From Novakomyces olei (Eukaryota > Ascomycota > Novakomycetes > Novakomycetales > Novakomycetaceae): a DNA stretch of 64,000 nt. Location of the stretch: the NCBI GenBank assembly GCA_016906335.1, contig JADEYG010000001.1:1364001-1428000 (forward strand). The letters are read 5' to 3'. Below, one piece after another: positions 1-9,997 of this stretch (positions are counted from its first letter, which is position 1; each line of letters starts with the position of its first letter). The notes beneath the pieces were generated by a model. That model was given only the letters and a program-made list of their open reading frames with translations. It searched no databases and was not told the origin of the DNA. The translations under genes were made by a program, and so were the position numbers.

Positions 1-260
1 AAGGATTTAAACCCTATTGTATCACAGTTATCTGTGAATGCCGCTAGCATTACTGGCAATCACCACTTGACAACAATCACGTCGCATTTATTATCACAGC
101 ACAATGGTGGTGGATACGCGTTCGCGTGTGCCATTAATTGCGTAGAATAAAGAACTTTTAAGCAGCAAAGTGCGCCGCGGAGTATTCTTGAGCTAAACCA
201 AAATGGGTGTATAACGACTATCACAAGTAAATTAATCAATTTAGCTTGACAGTACGAGCG

Positions 261-310
261 AAATTCGCGTTTAATTCGCGTCAATTCGCGTCAATTCGCG
301 TCAATTCGCG
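261..310. repeat. Five tandem 10-bp TCAATTCGCG units
   Basis: Five consecutive 10-bp units. The last three are identical (TCAATTCGCG) and the first two differ at the first two or three bases. Each unit carries a CGCG core, so the array could be a cluster of protein-binding sites or just a young minisatellite. Confidence 0.85.
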
Positions 311-896
311 TTCAACTGCCAGGTTTTGCAACAACTTGGCTCACCATTATAGTCTTTCCCAAAAACTCTAAACTTGTTTCTTGTTGTCACATGACCAATC
401 AAACTGCTTGGTGGGCGGCACTTACTCCGAATATTTTCCGCGTTATATAATGCTGCAAAGCAGTTCGGCTGCTATACTACTTGCAAGCTGCCTGTCACGC
501 AGTACACTAGCACGCGTTTACAATAAAATAATAAAGCAATACAAATGTCACTGATAAGTCAGTCTCCCACTCTATTCATAATTGACGATTCACGCTTTAC
601 TCCATTCGTCCACTGTGCCCGCACTCTACGAATTAGTAAACGCAGATACAGCAGCTGCAAGGTAGCGAGTGGCGCCACTTGCCGGGGTGGACTAGGCGAA
701 AAATTTCAATACGCCGATACACTAACGCTATAATTATAATAATTCCTACACACGCCAAGCCAATAGTAGTGTGTTCGGCACTGTAATTGTGGCAAATGCA
801 ATTATGGTGTTATCGATTAAATGTTCCCTATTCCTTCGGGCACCTGCAATCTGGCATTTGCAACCCGACAGGATATACTGTATATACAGGCAGACT

Positions 897-1024
897 GTTA
901 AATAGCCTACTATTATATAGCCTACTGTTATATAGCATACTGTTATATAGCCTATTGTAGCCTATTATTATAGCCGACTATTATAGCCTACTATATAGCC
1001 TACTATATAGCAAACTATTATATA
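897..1024. repeat. Degenerate TATAGCCTAC(T) minisatellite
   Basis: Roughly ten copies of an 11-15 bp unit built on TATAGCCTACT or TATAGCCTATT, with small length differences between copies. It is AT-rich and non-coding, and lies upstream of the orphan ORF at 1452. Confidence 0.8.
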
Positions 1025-1451
1025 CCAGGTATGTGAGACATTGTCATCGCCATATACCCGAAACCAGTGCCGGTGCAAATCATTCGCTCGCAGATTAGAC
1101 ATTTTAAATGAACTCGACGTGTTACTATTATCCGTCCGGCGCGGACGGTTGCCTCAACTTGGCTATGATGTGCACGTATTACATATATACTGTGTACGTA
1201 CATTATACATAAAGACGAAAATACATACATAAAACATGAAACCCGCGCTTAACCGCTATCAGATATATTCGCTTTCGTTAATAGACCCTTCTAGCTCAGG
1301 GTCCTCCAAATCTGGAAGGTAGAGCAACGATCAGGGGGCGACGAGAACAATGAGGATTTTGGATAGAAGCGCAGTTGCGCGCGACTCGGAATCGCGTCGT
1401 ATACCTTTGCCGACTGCTTGAAACAGCCGCTGACTACTTTTTGCTGCCCTG

Positions 1452-2153
1452 ATGTCTTTTTGCAGTCGCCAGTCCGCTACTCAAGGACGCGATCCACGTG
1501 ATCCGTGCCAGCAGGCAGGAACTGCGTATCTGGCAGAGTTTCTACGCAGCACTGGGCCAGAAGATCCATCGTACAAAAAGGCGCGTGCCGCGTGGAACGG
1601 GCATTTTACTGGGGCAGAAGAAATGAGGGTGGGCGCGGGTAGCAAAAGGTCAGTTGCTGCTAAAGGCTTTTCGTCCACTCTGAAGCAAATGTTTCGCAGT
1701 CTGAGGCCCGAGCAGAGCGCGTCTCGTAGGGAAAGAATTGCGGAAACACAGAATGGCTATCGGCAAACGGAGACAGTCACAGACAGCGGAAAAGTTGATA
1801 GCGGCTTTGATGGTCTGACGCCTCCGCCTTCGCCCGGCACAGTATCCAAATCGTCATCGTCAGCTTCCTCGTTTAATAAGGGGAGACCTTTATTCAAAGA
1901 GCAGTACACGAGTACGGGACAAAAGTATTACATATACTCGCCTGCTCCAAGCATTTCTTGCAGCATTGCCTCACACGATTCAGGAGCACAGCAAAATGCA
2001 GAGCAAATGCAACAGCGAAATCGCCGACTAGCTTCGCACCGTTATGCGAGCAGTTTGCTCTCTTTTTCCTCCATGTCTGCCGTCAGCAGTAGCGCGTTAA
2101 TACGGAGCGGAATTAATGATACCAGGGTTGATGTGTTTACTGATTTACGTTAG
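1452..2153 (+). CDS. Orphan Ser-rich hypothetical protein
   Basis: A single ATG-initiated frame of 233 codons. I do not recognise the product. It is rich in Ser, Gln and Arg, has a basic N-terminal third, and carries a proline-directed stretch (TPPPSPG, about residue 125) of the kind phosphorylated by CDK or MAP kinases. There is no signal peptide or membrane segment, and most of it should be disordered. Long open length in a stop-rich neighbourhood and a balanced fungal-like composition favour a real gene, but it could be a lineage-specific or spurious ORF. It is read toward the convergent SEN1 gene. Confidence 0.45.
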   Translation: MSFCSRQSATQGRDPRDPCQQAGTAYLAEFLRSTGPEDPSYKKARAAWNGHFTGAEEMRVGAGSKRSVAAKGFSSTLKQMFRSLRPEQSASRRERIAETQNGYRQTETVTDSGKVDSGFDGLTPPPSPGTVSKSSSSASSFNKGRPLFKEQYTSTGQKYYIYSPAPSISCSIASHDSGAQQNAEQMQQRNRRLASHRYASSLLSFSSMSAVSSSALIRSGINDTRVDVFTDLR

Positions 2154-2387
2154 GGGGGTTGCATAGAATTTAATGTATTAATTTGACACGTTCATTCGGT
2201 TCGCCTCTGTAGTTTGAAGTCTGATGCATGCTATTGCCTCTGCATTACACACGGAAACGAGTGTAGTTCTAGTTTACAATAGCGCTGCCCGTGAGCGTAG
2301 ACCGTGAAACACTGGTAAAGACGAGCTATTATACGCTCAGCGCTAGACTCTAGCTTGATTCGCTCACTAGCGAACCGATATTTATAC

Positions 2388-2398
2388 ACGGGGCCCGT
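2388..2398. promoter_or_regulatory. ACGGGGCCCGT palindrome, copy 1
   Basis: Exact copy of a recurrent intergenic motif. With its flanking C and G it forms a 13-bp inverted repeat with 6-bp arms around a single central G. The core reads CGG-N3-CCG, the spacing class bound by fungal Zn2Cys6 regulators. That it is a binding site is inference. Confidence 0.5.
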
Positions 2399-2482
2399 GA
2401 CTTTATACGAGTCTAGTGCAAAGTAATCCACTGCCGCTGCCAAACCCTTTTCGGTAAAGCACGTGTCGTGGAATACAAGTAA

Positions 2483-2525
2483 TTAACCCTAACCCTGTGA
2501 ACCCTGACGCCTGAACCCTGAACCC
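2483..2525. repeat. Telomere-like AACCCT cluster
   Basis: Begins with two perfect AACCCT units, then three degenerate GAACCCTGA-type units. It is the complement of a TTAGGG-type telomere repeat. It lies far from any visible chromosome end, so it is an interstitial tract or a binding site for a TTAGGG factor. Confidence 0.6.
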
Positions 2526-3216
2526 TTTTCTTCAGTTGCTGCAAATTATTTGTGCGTCGGACAAATGTCGCTCGGCAACTGTCGTAAACTGTCGTAATTG
2601 CAACATCAATTACGCTTTACATCCTTTATAAAGGCAATTCCATATAAAGGCAATTCCAAATATTTTAGCGTGTTCAAATTCGTGAAAGATTGTAGTATAT
2701 ACAATGGCGTAAAAGTTGGTGTAGTCAAGCGATCTTGATAAAAACGTAAATTCTGGTACATATAAATTTCAAATTATATATTCCCCGTAAACTCGCGGAT
2801 CAAGCACGTCGAGAAACGGTTGAAACGTCTCGAAAACTTATTTATACAGTATTGTACGACCAAAAGTAAAATCAACCTCGATTTTGACACTGACATCCCC
2901 AACGGCAGATACCAAAAAACCAATTTGCTGCTGTCTGATTATGGAGAAATAGTCACTACAATATCCAGAATGAAAATGGAAACATCCAATTCCCTACATT
3001 TATAGTGTAAAAATATTGTACGGATTAGCAAATTTCTCATTGTTTGTCAACTGCCAAACTACTCTTTGCGCGTACGCCACGCTAGAACGTCGTGGCAATT
3101 GCATATCTATATTCCATATGTCTTGTTTCATATCAAGCTACAAGCCTGGACTGCCCCTTACCTCGGGACGGCAACCTTCTAAATTGTATGAGGCGCTTCT
3201 CTTGTCCCTGCTCCTA

Positions 3217-6200
3217 TTATTTCTGCTTGAATACGCGTTTTGCTGAGCGGTTAAACACGTCTCCGTCTCGACGGCGTATTTTATATACATTGCTGCTCGT
3301 CGCCCGGCTGTCCTGTGACGGCCCCGTCGGAATCGGTATCGGAACCGGTTTAGCACTCGCCATACTGTCCTGGCTTGCGTTCGCTCGATGAGCAAAAGCA
3401 GCAGGCGCAGTTGGAGCCGATGAGGGCAGAGGCCTTCTCGCAATTGGACGCATGGCAGTAGGGTTAAACGGCCGCTGACGGGGCTCCTGTTTTGGCTGCG
3501 GACTTGATGGAGAACTAAGCCTTTCTCTCGTGGCACTAATAGACTCCTTTAGCTTGTGCAATGGCGATACTCCGTCAGCCGTTAAAACACTGCCTGGAGC
3601 AGAGTAAAGGTCCCTTTTAATAAACTGATGAAAGGCATTTGCCTCCTCTTCTACTTCCTTTTCATCCGGCCCAGACTGCTCTTCCGTCTGGTCTCCGTTA
3701 TCGCTAAACAAGTCGTCGCTATCTGCATTTCCTCCAGAGCTCGGTGTTCTAGACTCCCGCTCAGACTCAAGTTGGCCATGTTTCAGGCTGTCAGCTTTAG
3801 CATAATCGTTCTTTCGCTGGCGCTTGACAATTCTGTCCTCCAATTCGCCAATCTTGGCCCATCCGCCTTTTGACGCAGTCGCCCGGTCATACGAGCTTTG
3901 AGCCTGTAATGCCGGTCTGTACGAGTCACGACCGCGATCAAAGTCCCGCAATGGTTTTTCCTGCATTGAGCTTTTCATACGCCCTTTATGCCCATTTCCA
4001 CTGGCCGCAGAGGACGAATAAGTCATCGACTGTAAAGACGGCGATTGCTGATCGGCAGTTTTGCTCGATATTCCGGAATAACGGTTACCCTCGACCCGTT
4101 CACGACCAGCAAACCTGTCGGGCTTTTTGGCATTTCCGCCAGCAGAGTCCTGCCTGGACGTGTGCTGGTCGGCAGAGGGCGATGGCAGCCCTTTATCTGG
4201 GAGAGTACTACGGACCCGTTTAGCCATTGGTCTATTGGCCATTGGTCTATTGGCCATTGGTCTATTGGCCGGAGCCTGAGCCGGAGCCTGAGCCGGTTTT
4301 AGATCGTGCATAGACCCCTCAGAGCCGGTCTGGCGGCCATTGTTGGCCGTTTCTGCCTGAGCAATTGTCGGTTTAGACAGCAGTCCAGGCGTAGCTCGGA
4401 CCATTACTCCCAACCGCGCCGTCTCTGTTACGAGGTAACGCCAAAAAGAGTTTTGCGACAGTGCTTGAGCATTGCCGACGATATAGAGGGAAGATTTGGC
4501 ACGAGTAATGGCGACATTCATACGGCGAATATCGGAAACGAACCCGATGCCCTGGGACACAGAGGCCCTTACGCAGGAGAGGATTACGACGTCCTTCTCC
4601 TGGCCCTGGAACCCGTCTATAGTATTGAAATCGATAGAGTCTACAATCTTTTGGCCATACTGCCGGACGAATACCCTCTTGAGCTCTACCAGTTGGCCCT
4701 TGTAAGGCGTGATTATCCCCACACGTCCATCAAACTCGACCTGGGCAAAGTCCCGGGTCAGCCGGTCGTACAGCTGCTGTATGAAAAGGGCCTCTCCGGG
4801 ATTGCTCTGAGAGTGCCTTGAAGCCTCCTTCTCTGGGGTACGTACATCGAAAAACGCATAGGGCGTAAAGACTGTGCTCTTGTGCCACGGCCGAGCTGTA
4901 AGCTCTGCATTACTCTGTCCGTCTCTCAATTTGCCCTCGTAGAAGAGACGGCTCGGAATCCGACTGATTAGCGGGTTCATACGGTACTGTGTGTCCAGCA
5001 TAAACACTGTATTTGGGTGATTGTTTTGCATCCGTACAAACAGCGACTGCTCATAGGAAAAACTGCAGGCGGTTCGGGAGAGAACAGTGGGCGGAAGCTG
5101 ATTAGGGTCGCCGACCATAATGCACCGTACACACCCGTACCGCAGAGGTATAAGGGCACTTAATTCTATCGCCTGAGCCGCCTCATCGATAATCACAGTC
5201 TCAATCGCGATATTGAGTTTGGCTACAATTTCGTGTCCGGAGCCGCTCAGCGTGGAGCACAGGATATCCGCACTCTCCAGGATCTTTGACTGGATTTGCG
5301 CTCGTTCAATGTCCAGTGTACGTCCGATATGTGACTGCTTTTGACGAATATCATCCAGCGACTGGGCAATCTCGTTCTTTGTGACATTAAGACTACGGAT
5401 CTGCTCTTCCAAGTGTGTAGTGTCCATTCCCTTTTCACGAAGCTCGCCAATTCTAGCCCGAATCTCGCTGCGCTGCTTGATTATATCGTTCAGTTCTCCA
5501 CGCAAAAGGTTCGGGTTCCGTTGCTGTTCGTCTTTTTTTTGCTTCTCCATACGCGTCATGTGCCGGTCAACCTGCTCCTCCAACGTCAGATCCCTCACGC
5601 TCGAATTGACACTGTCCGACTTGCCGAGTCTCACTATTTTAGGGTTAATTATCAGCGAGCCTTGGTCTGATACTATGCCTCCTTTCAGCCTGACCACAAT
5701 CTCGTCAATTGCAGCATTGCTTGGAGCACAGACGAGTATTCGCTTCTTTGTCTGTATTCGCCGAGCACTGCTGCTGTTGCTGTTGCTGTTGCTGCTGCCA
5801 CTGCCACTATCAGCAAAGGCAATTGCAGTTCGGCCCGTATCCACTGCCGTAATATGCTGTCCGGCAATGGCGAGAATAGTCTTTGTCTTGCCCGTCCCCG
5901 GCGGACCTTGTATCAGGAGGAAACCTGGGGATGGCGCTTTGGACGCTATTACAGCCTTCGCCTGAGAGCTGTTTAGCCCGTAGCGAGTGCAAACAGAATC
6001 CACTGCTGCAGGGTTAATTGCAGGTTTAGGCTTGGGACTGCCGGCAAGAATCTCGGGACAGAGCTGGTAATAAGGCATCGCTTTCAGAGCAGTATACTCC
6101 CGTACAATCGTGGTCAAGGACATGATCTTTGCCCCCCAAAGATCTGCATTTGGGCGCAAAAGGGGTATCATTTCTGAGGGAGGCAGAGCAATAAGCTTGA

Positions 6201-9200
6201 CCTCCCATTTGTCCCTATGCTTTGACGTACTGCTGACACGGCCATACGCTGCCATTTCTTCGTTGCCGCCATTCAGATGGTCCTTTGCCCTTGAAAATGA
6301 TATAAAGTCGGGATCGTTCAGCCCGACCCTTTTGCTGACCTCTAAATCCGTCTCCACCACAATTTCTATAAACTTGTCCACGCTTGACCGAGACAGGACC
6401 CGAAACATGAAATAGTCGTCGGAATCTAGGGTTGACTTTTCAGACTGTAATTGCTCCCACGCCTCGAGGAATAGTAAGGGCTCAAACGATTCAATGTACG
6501 AATCAACATGACTAAACTTGCTCGCAATATGCTTAAACTTGACGTCGGGAATTGGCGGCTGCGTCCCGGTGGACTTTGGGTTCCACGACAGCATTTCGAG
6601 GTACAGTCCGTCAATATTCGGCGCTAATCTTGACAATGCCGTGTTTGCCTTTGACGCATTGCGCAACGAACTCAATGGCTTCCGGAACGGTTCGTTCTCC
6701 AAAAGCTTTATCTCTCGTCTTTCGCGAAAATCAAGTTTCGGTCCAATGCTTTTCTCTTTTATACGGTCCAGAAAACTGCCGTCTTCATCGTTCGCATCAG
6801 AATTTTCATCGTCGCTGCTTTCCGTCACTGCATGTGTACCTGCCGCGTCCGCACCGGCACTAGCATCTTTGGCCATACGGAGAAGACGCTGCTTTTGCAG
6901 TTTCTGCTCTTGAGCATGCTGCTCTCGCAGCTGCGCCATCAAGCTTGAAGCATGCACATTATTCTTTTTTCGCGCCGACACCGATACCGGCATTGACGCA
7001 GACATCTCGTTATTTTGCTGCGGTATTGGCCGGTTTGCAGAAGGAGCAATTATGCTGGACTTGGTCGTCGACTTTGCTGCGGTCTTTGGCACAGCTTTTG
7101 TCGAAACTGGAGCCGACGATTTAGACACTGCTGAATCGGGGTTTGCATCGTTAAATAACGGCAATTGCGTCCGTTTAATATCTTCGTAGCGTACATTCGC
7201 ATCTTCCGAGTAGTGCTTTAGATACTTTAGTAAATCCAAGCGTTGAGCGTCTTTCAACTGAGTGCCTTTGCCCAATACGTGCTTCAGCAATTCTGCGCAT
7301 GCCTCATTGGTCAAATTTGTTCCTGCTAGTTTCATTATTCGGAGCATTGTTGAGATCAGTCTCACACTATGCTCGAGCAAGTAATCATCACTCAGTCTCA
7401 GCCAGAAAGCCAGGTATCGCAAAGGCGTATTGAATGCAAACGACAAGACTTTTTTGCTATCGTCCACAATACCCTCATTCGCAGCATCATCATCATCCGT
7501 TTGCAAATCAGGCGGTAGTATGGATATAAACTTTTGAAACTGCTGAATAGCATTTAAATAAGCATTGGCCATGTCAATACAATCGCGTGTAAACTCTGTC
7601 AAATCATCTCGTGTTTGAGTGAAATTCCACTGCCGTACGGAGGCAAACATTTGCGACATACTGTACCAAAATGCCTCCCAAAAACGCATTGTACAGAGAC
7701 GCGATTTTTCATTGACAGATTTGAACTCATTTTGATTAATAAACCCGATTCCCGGAGCGATCATGGCGTCCTTGAACGGCGCAAATGCTGCCAAGCATTT
7801 AAGCGCCCGTTGATAAGTCACGCATTTTCCAAAGGTTTTGGACGCTATAATAACGCCTGTTAGGGTATCATTGTACAAGTTCGAGAGGCACTGCCTTATA
7901 CAGTCCGTGCGCGTTTCCGTGCCAAACAGTTGATTTAAAAGAGCCCAGCTGGATTGACTGAGCTGTGTATCCGAGTTGAAACAAAGAGCAATAATCGTTG
8001 TTATTACCGAGGAGTCAATGATAATCGAGAGCAAATCGTTCGCACCCAGCTCAGACAGTTTTTCGAGGAAAGAAGAGATGGATATCGATATGTCATTGAC
8101 AATACTCGCATACTTCTCCTTGGCCGGTACAAGGACAGCTGCAGAAGAAGGAATTTCAATCGCATCCACTTCATTGAATAAAGAACTTGTAGACAGAAAA
8201 ATCTTTACCGAATTCAGATTCTCGCAGACCACAAAATTGAGATCCTTCCAAATGGCTGTGTTTACAAGACTTAAATTGACCGCTGGCTCCTGCCCTTTCA
8301 ATAATGAACCTCTGGCGTCGGCAAGAGCGTTTATTTGTCTCTGTAACATGCAGATAGCAATGTTTAACGCATATGAACAAAACATCTCTGACTTTCCGAA
8401 AGCCATTCTGAGCAAAAGGGAGAAATGAGGTTCAATTGCTGACAACATGTCATTGCGAATACTTTCAATCTCGCCTTTGCTTTCATTTGCATAGATTTCC
8501 TGATTCTCAGCGAACGGAAGCCACACCAATTCAAGAATCTTTTGCAGGCACATATTTACAATCTCGCCATTCTTGGAAAATGACTGATGAAAATTGAAAA
8601 TTTCTCCAACCGTGGCATTCGTCACATATTTGACAACAGGCCCGCGCGACGAGGCAATCACAGACTGCAACGACTGCATACAGAACGAGGCATCTTCGAG
8701 CGACGCAGAAACACTATTCTTGAAAAAAGAACTTTTTAATATAGCTTCTACTACGCGTTTGGGATAGGAAGCGTCACACTCTCGCCATACACCTTTTCCG
8801 ACCTCTTCCACGAATGCCTTACAAGCTCTTAAAGCAGCTGCAAAAGTTGCATTGCTCTCGGTACCCTCTAGTTCTTGCACAATAAGGCCCATTAAAAGCA
8901 CATTATTCTCGGCAAACAACTCTGAGATCATACGCGGACAAGACGTGGAAATAGCGGTATTGAGCGTAGTAAAGAACGCCATTCTGTAAGCAACCTGGCC
9001 CCTTAAGGGCACGTAAACGTTACACATATGACGAAGCTCCCTTTCCCAATCCTTTAACGGTACAAGATCCAATGATGACGTCTGCTGAACGCGAGCCAGA
9101 CACTTCAACATATAGTCCCTAATCATTGGATTCCTGTTCATGACTAATCGGAGATGTCCTGGAAGAATGACTGGCGACAGTCGAGCAATTTTACCATTTT

Positions 9201-9750
9201 CCTGCAGCACGGAAAACAAGCGTACAGCTTGGGCAAGCGTCTCTCCGCTGTCCAGCAGCTGAGGCCAAACAAGGCATTCCCACATGGCCATCATGCCAAT
9301 CTCTGCGAGCGATTTTGTGGGTCCGAAATCTGCAATAGCCGTGCGCAGATGGCTTGTGACACTAACCCTCCGCCATTCACAAAGACTGCTCTCACTCCTG
9401 GTCGCGTCTATTGACGGGTAAAGGCTCCAGACGCGTAATAAATGAATACGTAGCTGGTAAAAGCCAAGTACTCTAGACGTTGCCTCCAGCTGTGTTACGA
9501 GTCCGGCCAGCACCTTTTCGAATTCTAAACTGCTCTTTGGCTTTTCCAGCTGCATAAATGCAAACGCCCAAACATCATGAGTCTCGTTATCCGCCACGTC
9601 TGGCACGCTTCCCGTCTCGTGTGCATACTGCAGTATATAACCCGTACACTTTGTGATCGCTTGGCTCAAAGCCCCTTCGTTCCTCACATTAGCCCGCGAT
9701 AAGGCTATTGCCTGTTGTGCTTCGTTCCGCGACGCCGTCTCATGGCTCAT
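3217..9750 (-). CDS. SEN1: Sen1-type SF1B RNA/DNA helicase
   Basis: This is an ATP-dependent 5'-3' helicase that terminates non-coding transcription and resolves R-loops in the nucleus. The gene is one uninterrupted frame of 2177 codons, close to the 2231 of budding yeast Sen1. I start it at the first true ATG (9750), because the two codons before it are GTG CTG. The N-terminal half is a helical Sen1_N-like region. The helicase core runs from about 1150 to 1780: Walker A GPPGTGKT (near 1280), Walker B DEAA (near 1523), motif III GDPNQLPP, the QYRMNP motif, GFQGQEKD and VAITRAKS (near 1750). An S/N-rich insertion follows Walker A. The C-terminal tail is basic and disordered and has a triple ANRPM repeat at 4228-4270. 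It is divergent from the transhydrogenase gene. The family call is firm. Confidence 0.95.
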   Translation of the reverse strand: MSHETASRNEAQQAIALSRANVRNEGALSQAITKCTGYILQYAHETGSVPDVADNETHDVWAFAFMQLEKPKSSLEFEKVLAGLVTQLEATSRVLGFYQLRIHLLRVWSLYPSIDATRSESSLCEWRRVSVTSHLRTAIADFGPTKSLAEIGMMAMWECLVWPQLLDSGETLAQAVRLFSVLQENGKIARLSPVILPGHLRLVMNRNPMIRDYMLKCLARVQQTSSLDLVPLKDWERELRHMCNVYVPLRGQVAYRMAFFTTLNTAISTSCPRMISELFAENNVLLMGLIVQELEGTESNATFAAALRACKAFVEEVGKGVWRECDASYPKRVVEAILKSSFFKNSVSASLEDASFCMQSLQSVIASSRGPVVKYVTNATVGEIFNFHQSFSKNGEIVNMCLQKILELVWLPFAENQEIYANESKGEIESIRNDMLSAIEPHFSLLLRMAFGKSEMFCSYALNIAICMLQRQINALADARGSLLKGQEPAVNLSLVNTAIWKDLNFVVCENLNSVKIFLSTSSLFNEVDAIEIPSSAAVLVPAKEKYASIVNDISISISSFLEKLSELGANDLLSIIIDSSVITTIIALCFNSDTQLSQSSWALLNQLFGTETRTDCIRQCLSNLYNDTLTGVIIASKTFGKCVTYQRALKCLAAFAPFKDAMIAPGIGFINQNEFKSVNEKSRLCTMRFWEAFWYSMSQMFASVRQWNFTQTRDDLTEFTRDCIDMANAYLNAIQQFQKFISILPPDLQTDDDDAANEGIVDDSKKVLSFAFNTPLRYLAFWLRLSDDYLLEHSVRLISTMLRIMKLAGTNLTNEACAELLKHVLGKGTQLKDAQRLDLLKYLKHYSEDANVRYEDIKRTQLPLFNDANPDSAVSKSSAPVSTKAVPKTAAKSTTKSSIIAPSANRPIPQQNNEMSASMPVSVSARKKNNVHASSLMAQLREQHAQEQKLQKQRLLRMAKDASAGADAAGTHAVTESSDDENSDANDEDGSFLDRIKEKSIGPKLDFRERREIKLLENEPFRKPLSSLRNASKANTALSRLAPNIDGLYLEMLSWNPKSTGTQPPIPDVKFKHIASKFSHVDSYIESFEPLLFLEAWEQLQSEKSTLDSDDYFMFRVLSRSSVDKFIEIVVETDLEVSKRVGLNDPDFISFSRAKDHLNGGNEEMAAYGRVSSTSKHRDKWEVKLIALPPSEMIPLLRPNADLWGAKIMSLTTIVREYTALKAMPYYQLCPEILAGSPKPKPAINPAAVDSVCTRYGLNSSQAKAVIASKAPSPGFLLIQGPPGTGKTKTILAIAGQHITAVDTGRTAIAFADSGSGSSNSNSNSSSARRIQTKKRILVCAPSNAAIDEIVVRLKGGIVSDQGSLIINPKIVRLGKSDSVNSSVRDLTLEEQVDRHMTRMEKQKKDEQQRNPNLLRGELNDIIKQRSEIRARIGELREKGMDTTHLEEQIRSLNVTKNEIAQSLDDIRQKQSHIGRTLDIERAQIQSKILESADILCSTLSGSGHEIVAKLNIAIETVIIDEAAQAIELSALIPLRYGCVRCIMVGDPNQLPPTVLSRTACSFSYEQSLFVRMQNNHPNTVFMLDTQYRMNPLISRIPSRLFYEGKLRDGQSNAELTARPWHKSTVFTPYAFFDVRTPEKEASRHSQSNPGEALFIQQLYDRLTRDFAQVEFDGRVGIITPYKGQLVELKRVFVRQYGQKIVDSIDFNTIDGFQGQEKDVVILSCVRASVSQGIGFVSDIRRMNVAITRAKSSLYIVGNAQALSQNSFWRYLVTETARLGVMVRATPGLLSKPTIAQAETANNGRQTGSEGSMHDLKPAQAPAQAPANRPMANRPMANRPMAKRVRSTLPDKGLPSPSADQHTSRQDSAGGNAKKPDRFAGRERVEGNRYSGISSKTADQQSPSLQSMTYSSSAASGNGHKGRMKSSMQEKPLRDFDRGRDSYRPALQAQSSYDRATASKGGWAKIGELEDRIVKRQRKNDYAKADSLKHGQLESERESRTPSSGGNADSDDLFSDNGDQTEEQSGPDEKEVEEEANAFHQFIKRDLYSAPGSVLTADGVSPLHKLKESISATRERLSSPSSPQPKQEPRQRPFNPTAMRPIARRPLPSSAPTAPAAFAHRANASQDSMASAKPVPIPIPTGPSQDSRATSSNVYKIRRRDGDVFNRSAKRVFKQK

Positions 9751-9997
9751 CAGCACAGCCTCAGTGTCGGTTCTCGATCAGCGTCGCGTCTGCTCGATAA
9801 GGGCCCGAGGAAAAGACAGGCTCTGGCCACTATATTAATTATTTCAATTTAAAAAATTGGACGCTGCTAAATATCTATCAGATTTGGAAGCAATGCTACG
9901 GGCAGCATTGCTTGCTAAAACTTGCACGGTGCGGTGCTACCCCGGATTTTGGAGCACAACTAATATTGCGTGCACGATTACTTTGCAACCCCAGATT

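Larger units (their letters stand above)
1..1451. other. Intergenic, repeat-rich left end, no convincing gene
   Basis: No gene is convincing here. The stretch holds a 10-bp tandem repeat (261-310), a TATA-like sequence near 443-451 followed about 95 bp later by a 62-codon ORF at 545-733 that I cannot match to any family, and an array of TATAGCCTAC-like units (about 897-1024). At 1132-1148 there is a perfect 7-bp-arm inverted repeat (CCGTCCG, 3-nt loop, CGGACGG). The ORF could be a first exon or chance; I make no call on it. Confidence 0.6.
2154..3216. other. Intergenic between orphan ORF and SEN1 3' end
   Basis: About 1.06 kb between convergent genes. It contains one copy of the ACGGGGCCCGT palindrome (2388-2398) and a telomere-like AACCCT cluster (2483-2525). 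Short ORFs at 2820 and 3016 have no recognisable content, and I see no gene. Confidence 0.6.

Noticed and set aside
1286-1345. tRNA-like D-arm words (TAGCTCAG, GGTAGAGCA)
   Set aside because: They are separated by too much sequence and no T-arm (GGTTCGA-type) or acceptor pairing follows.
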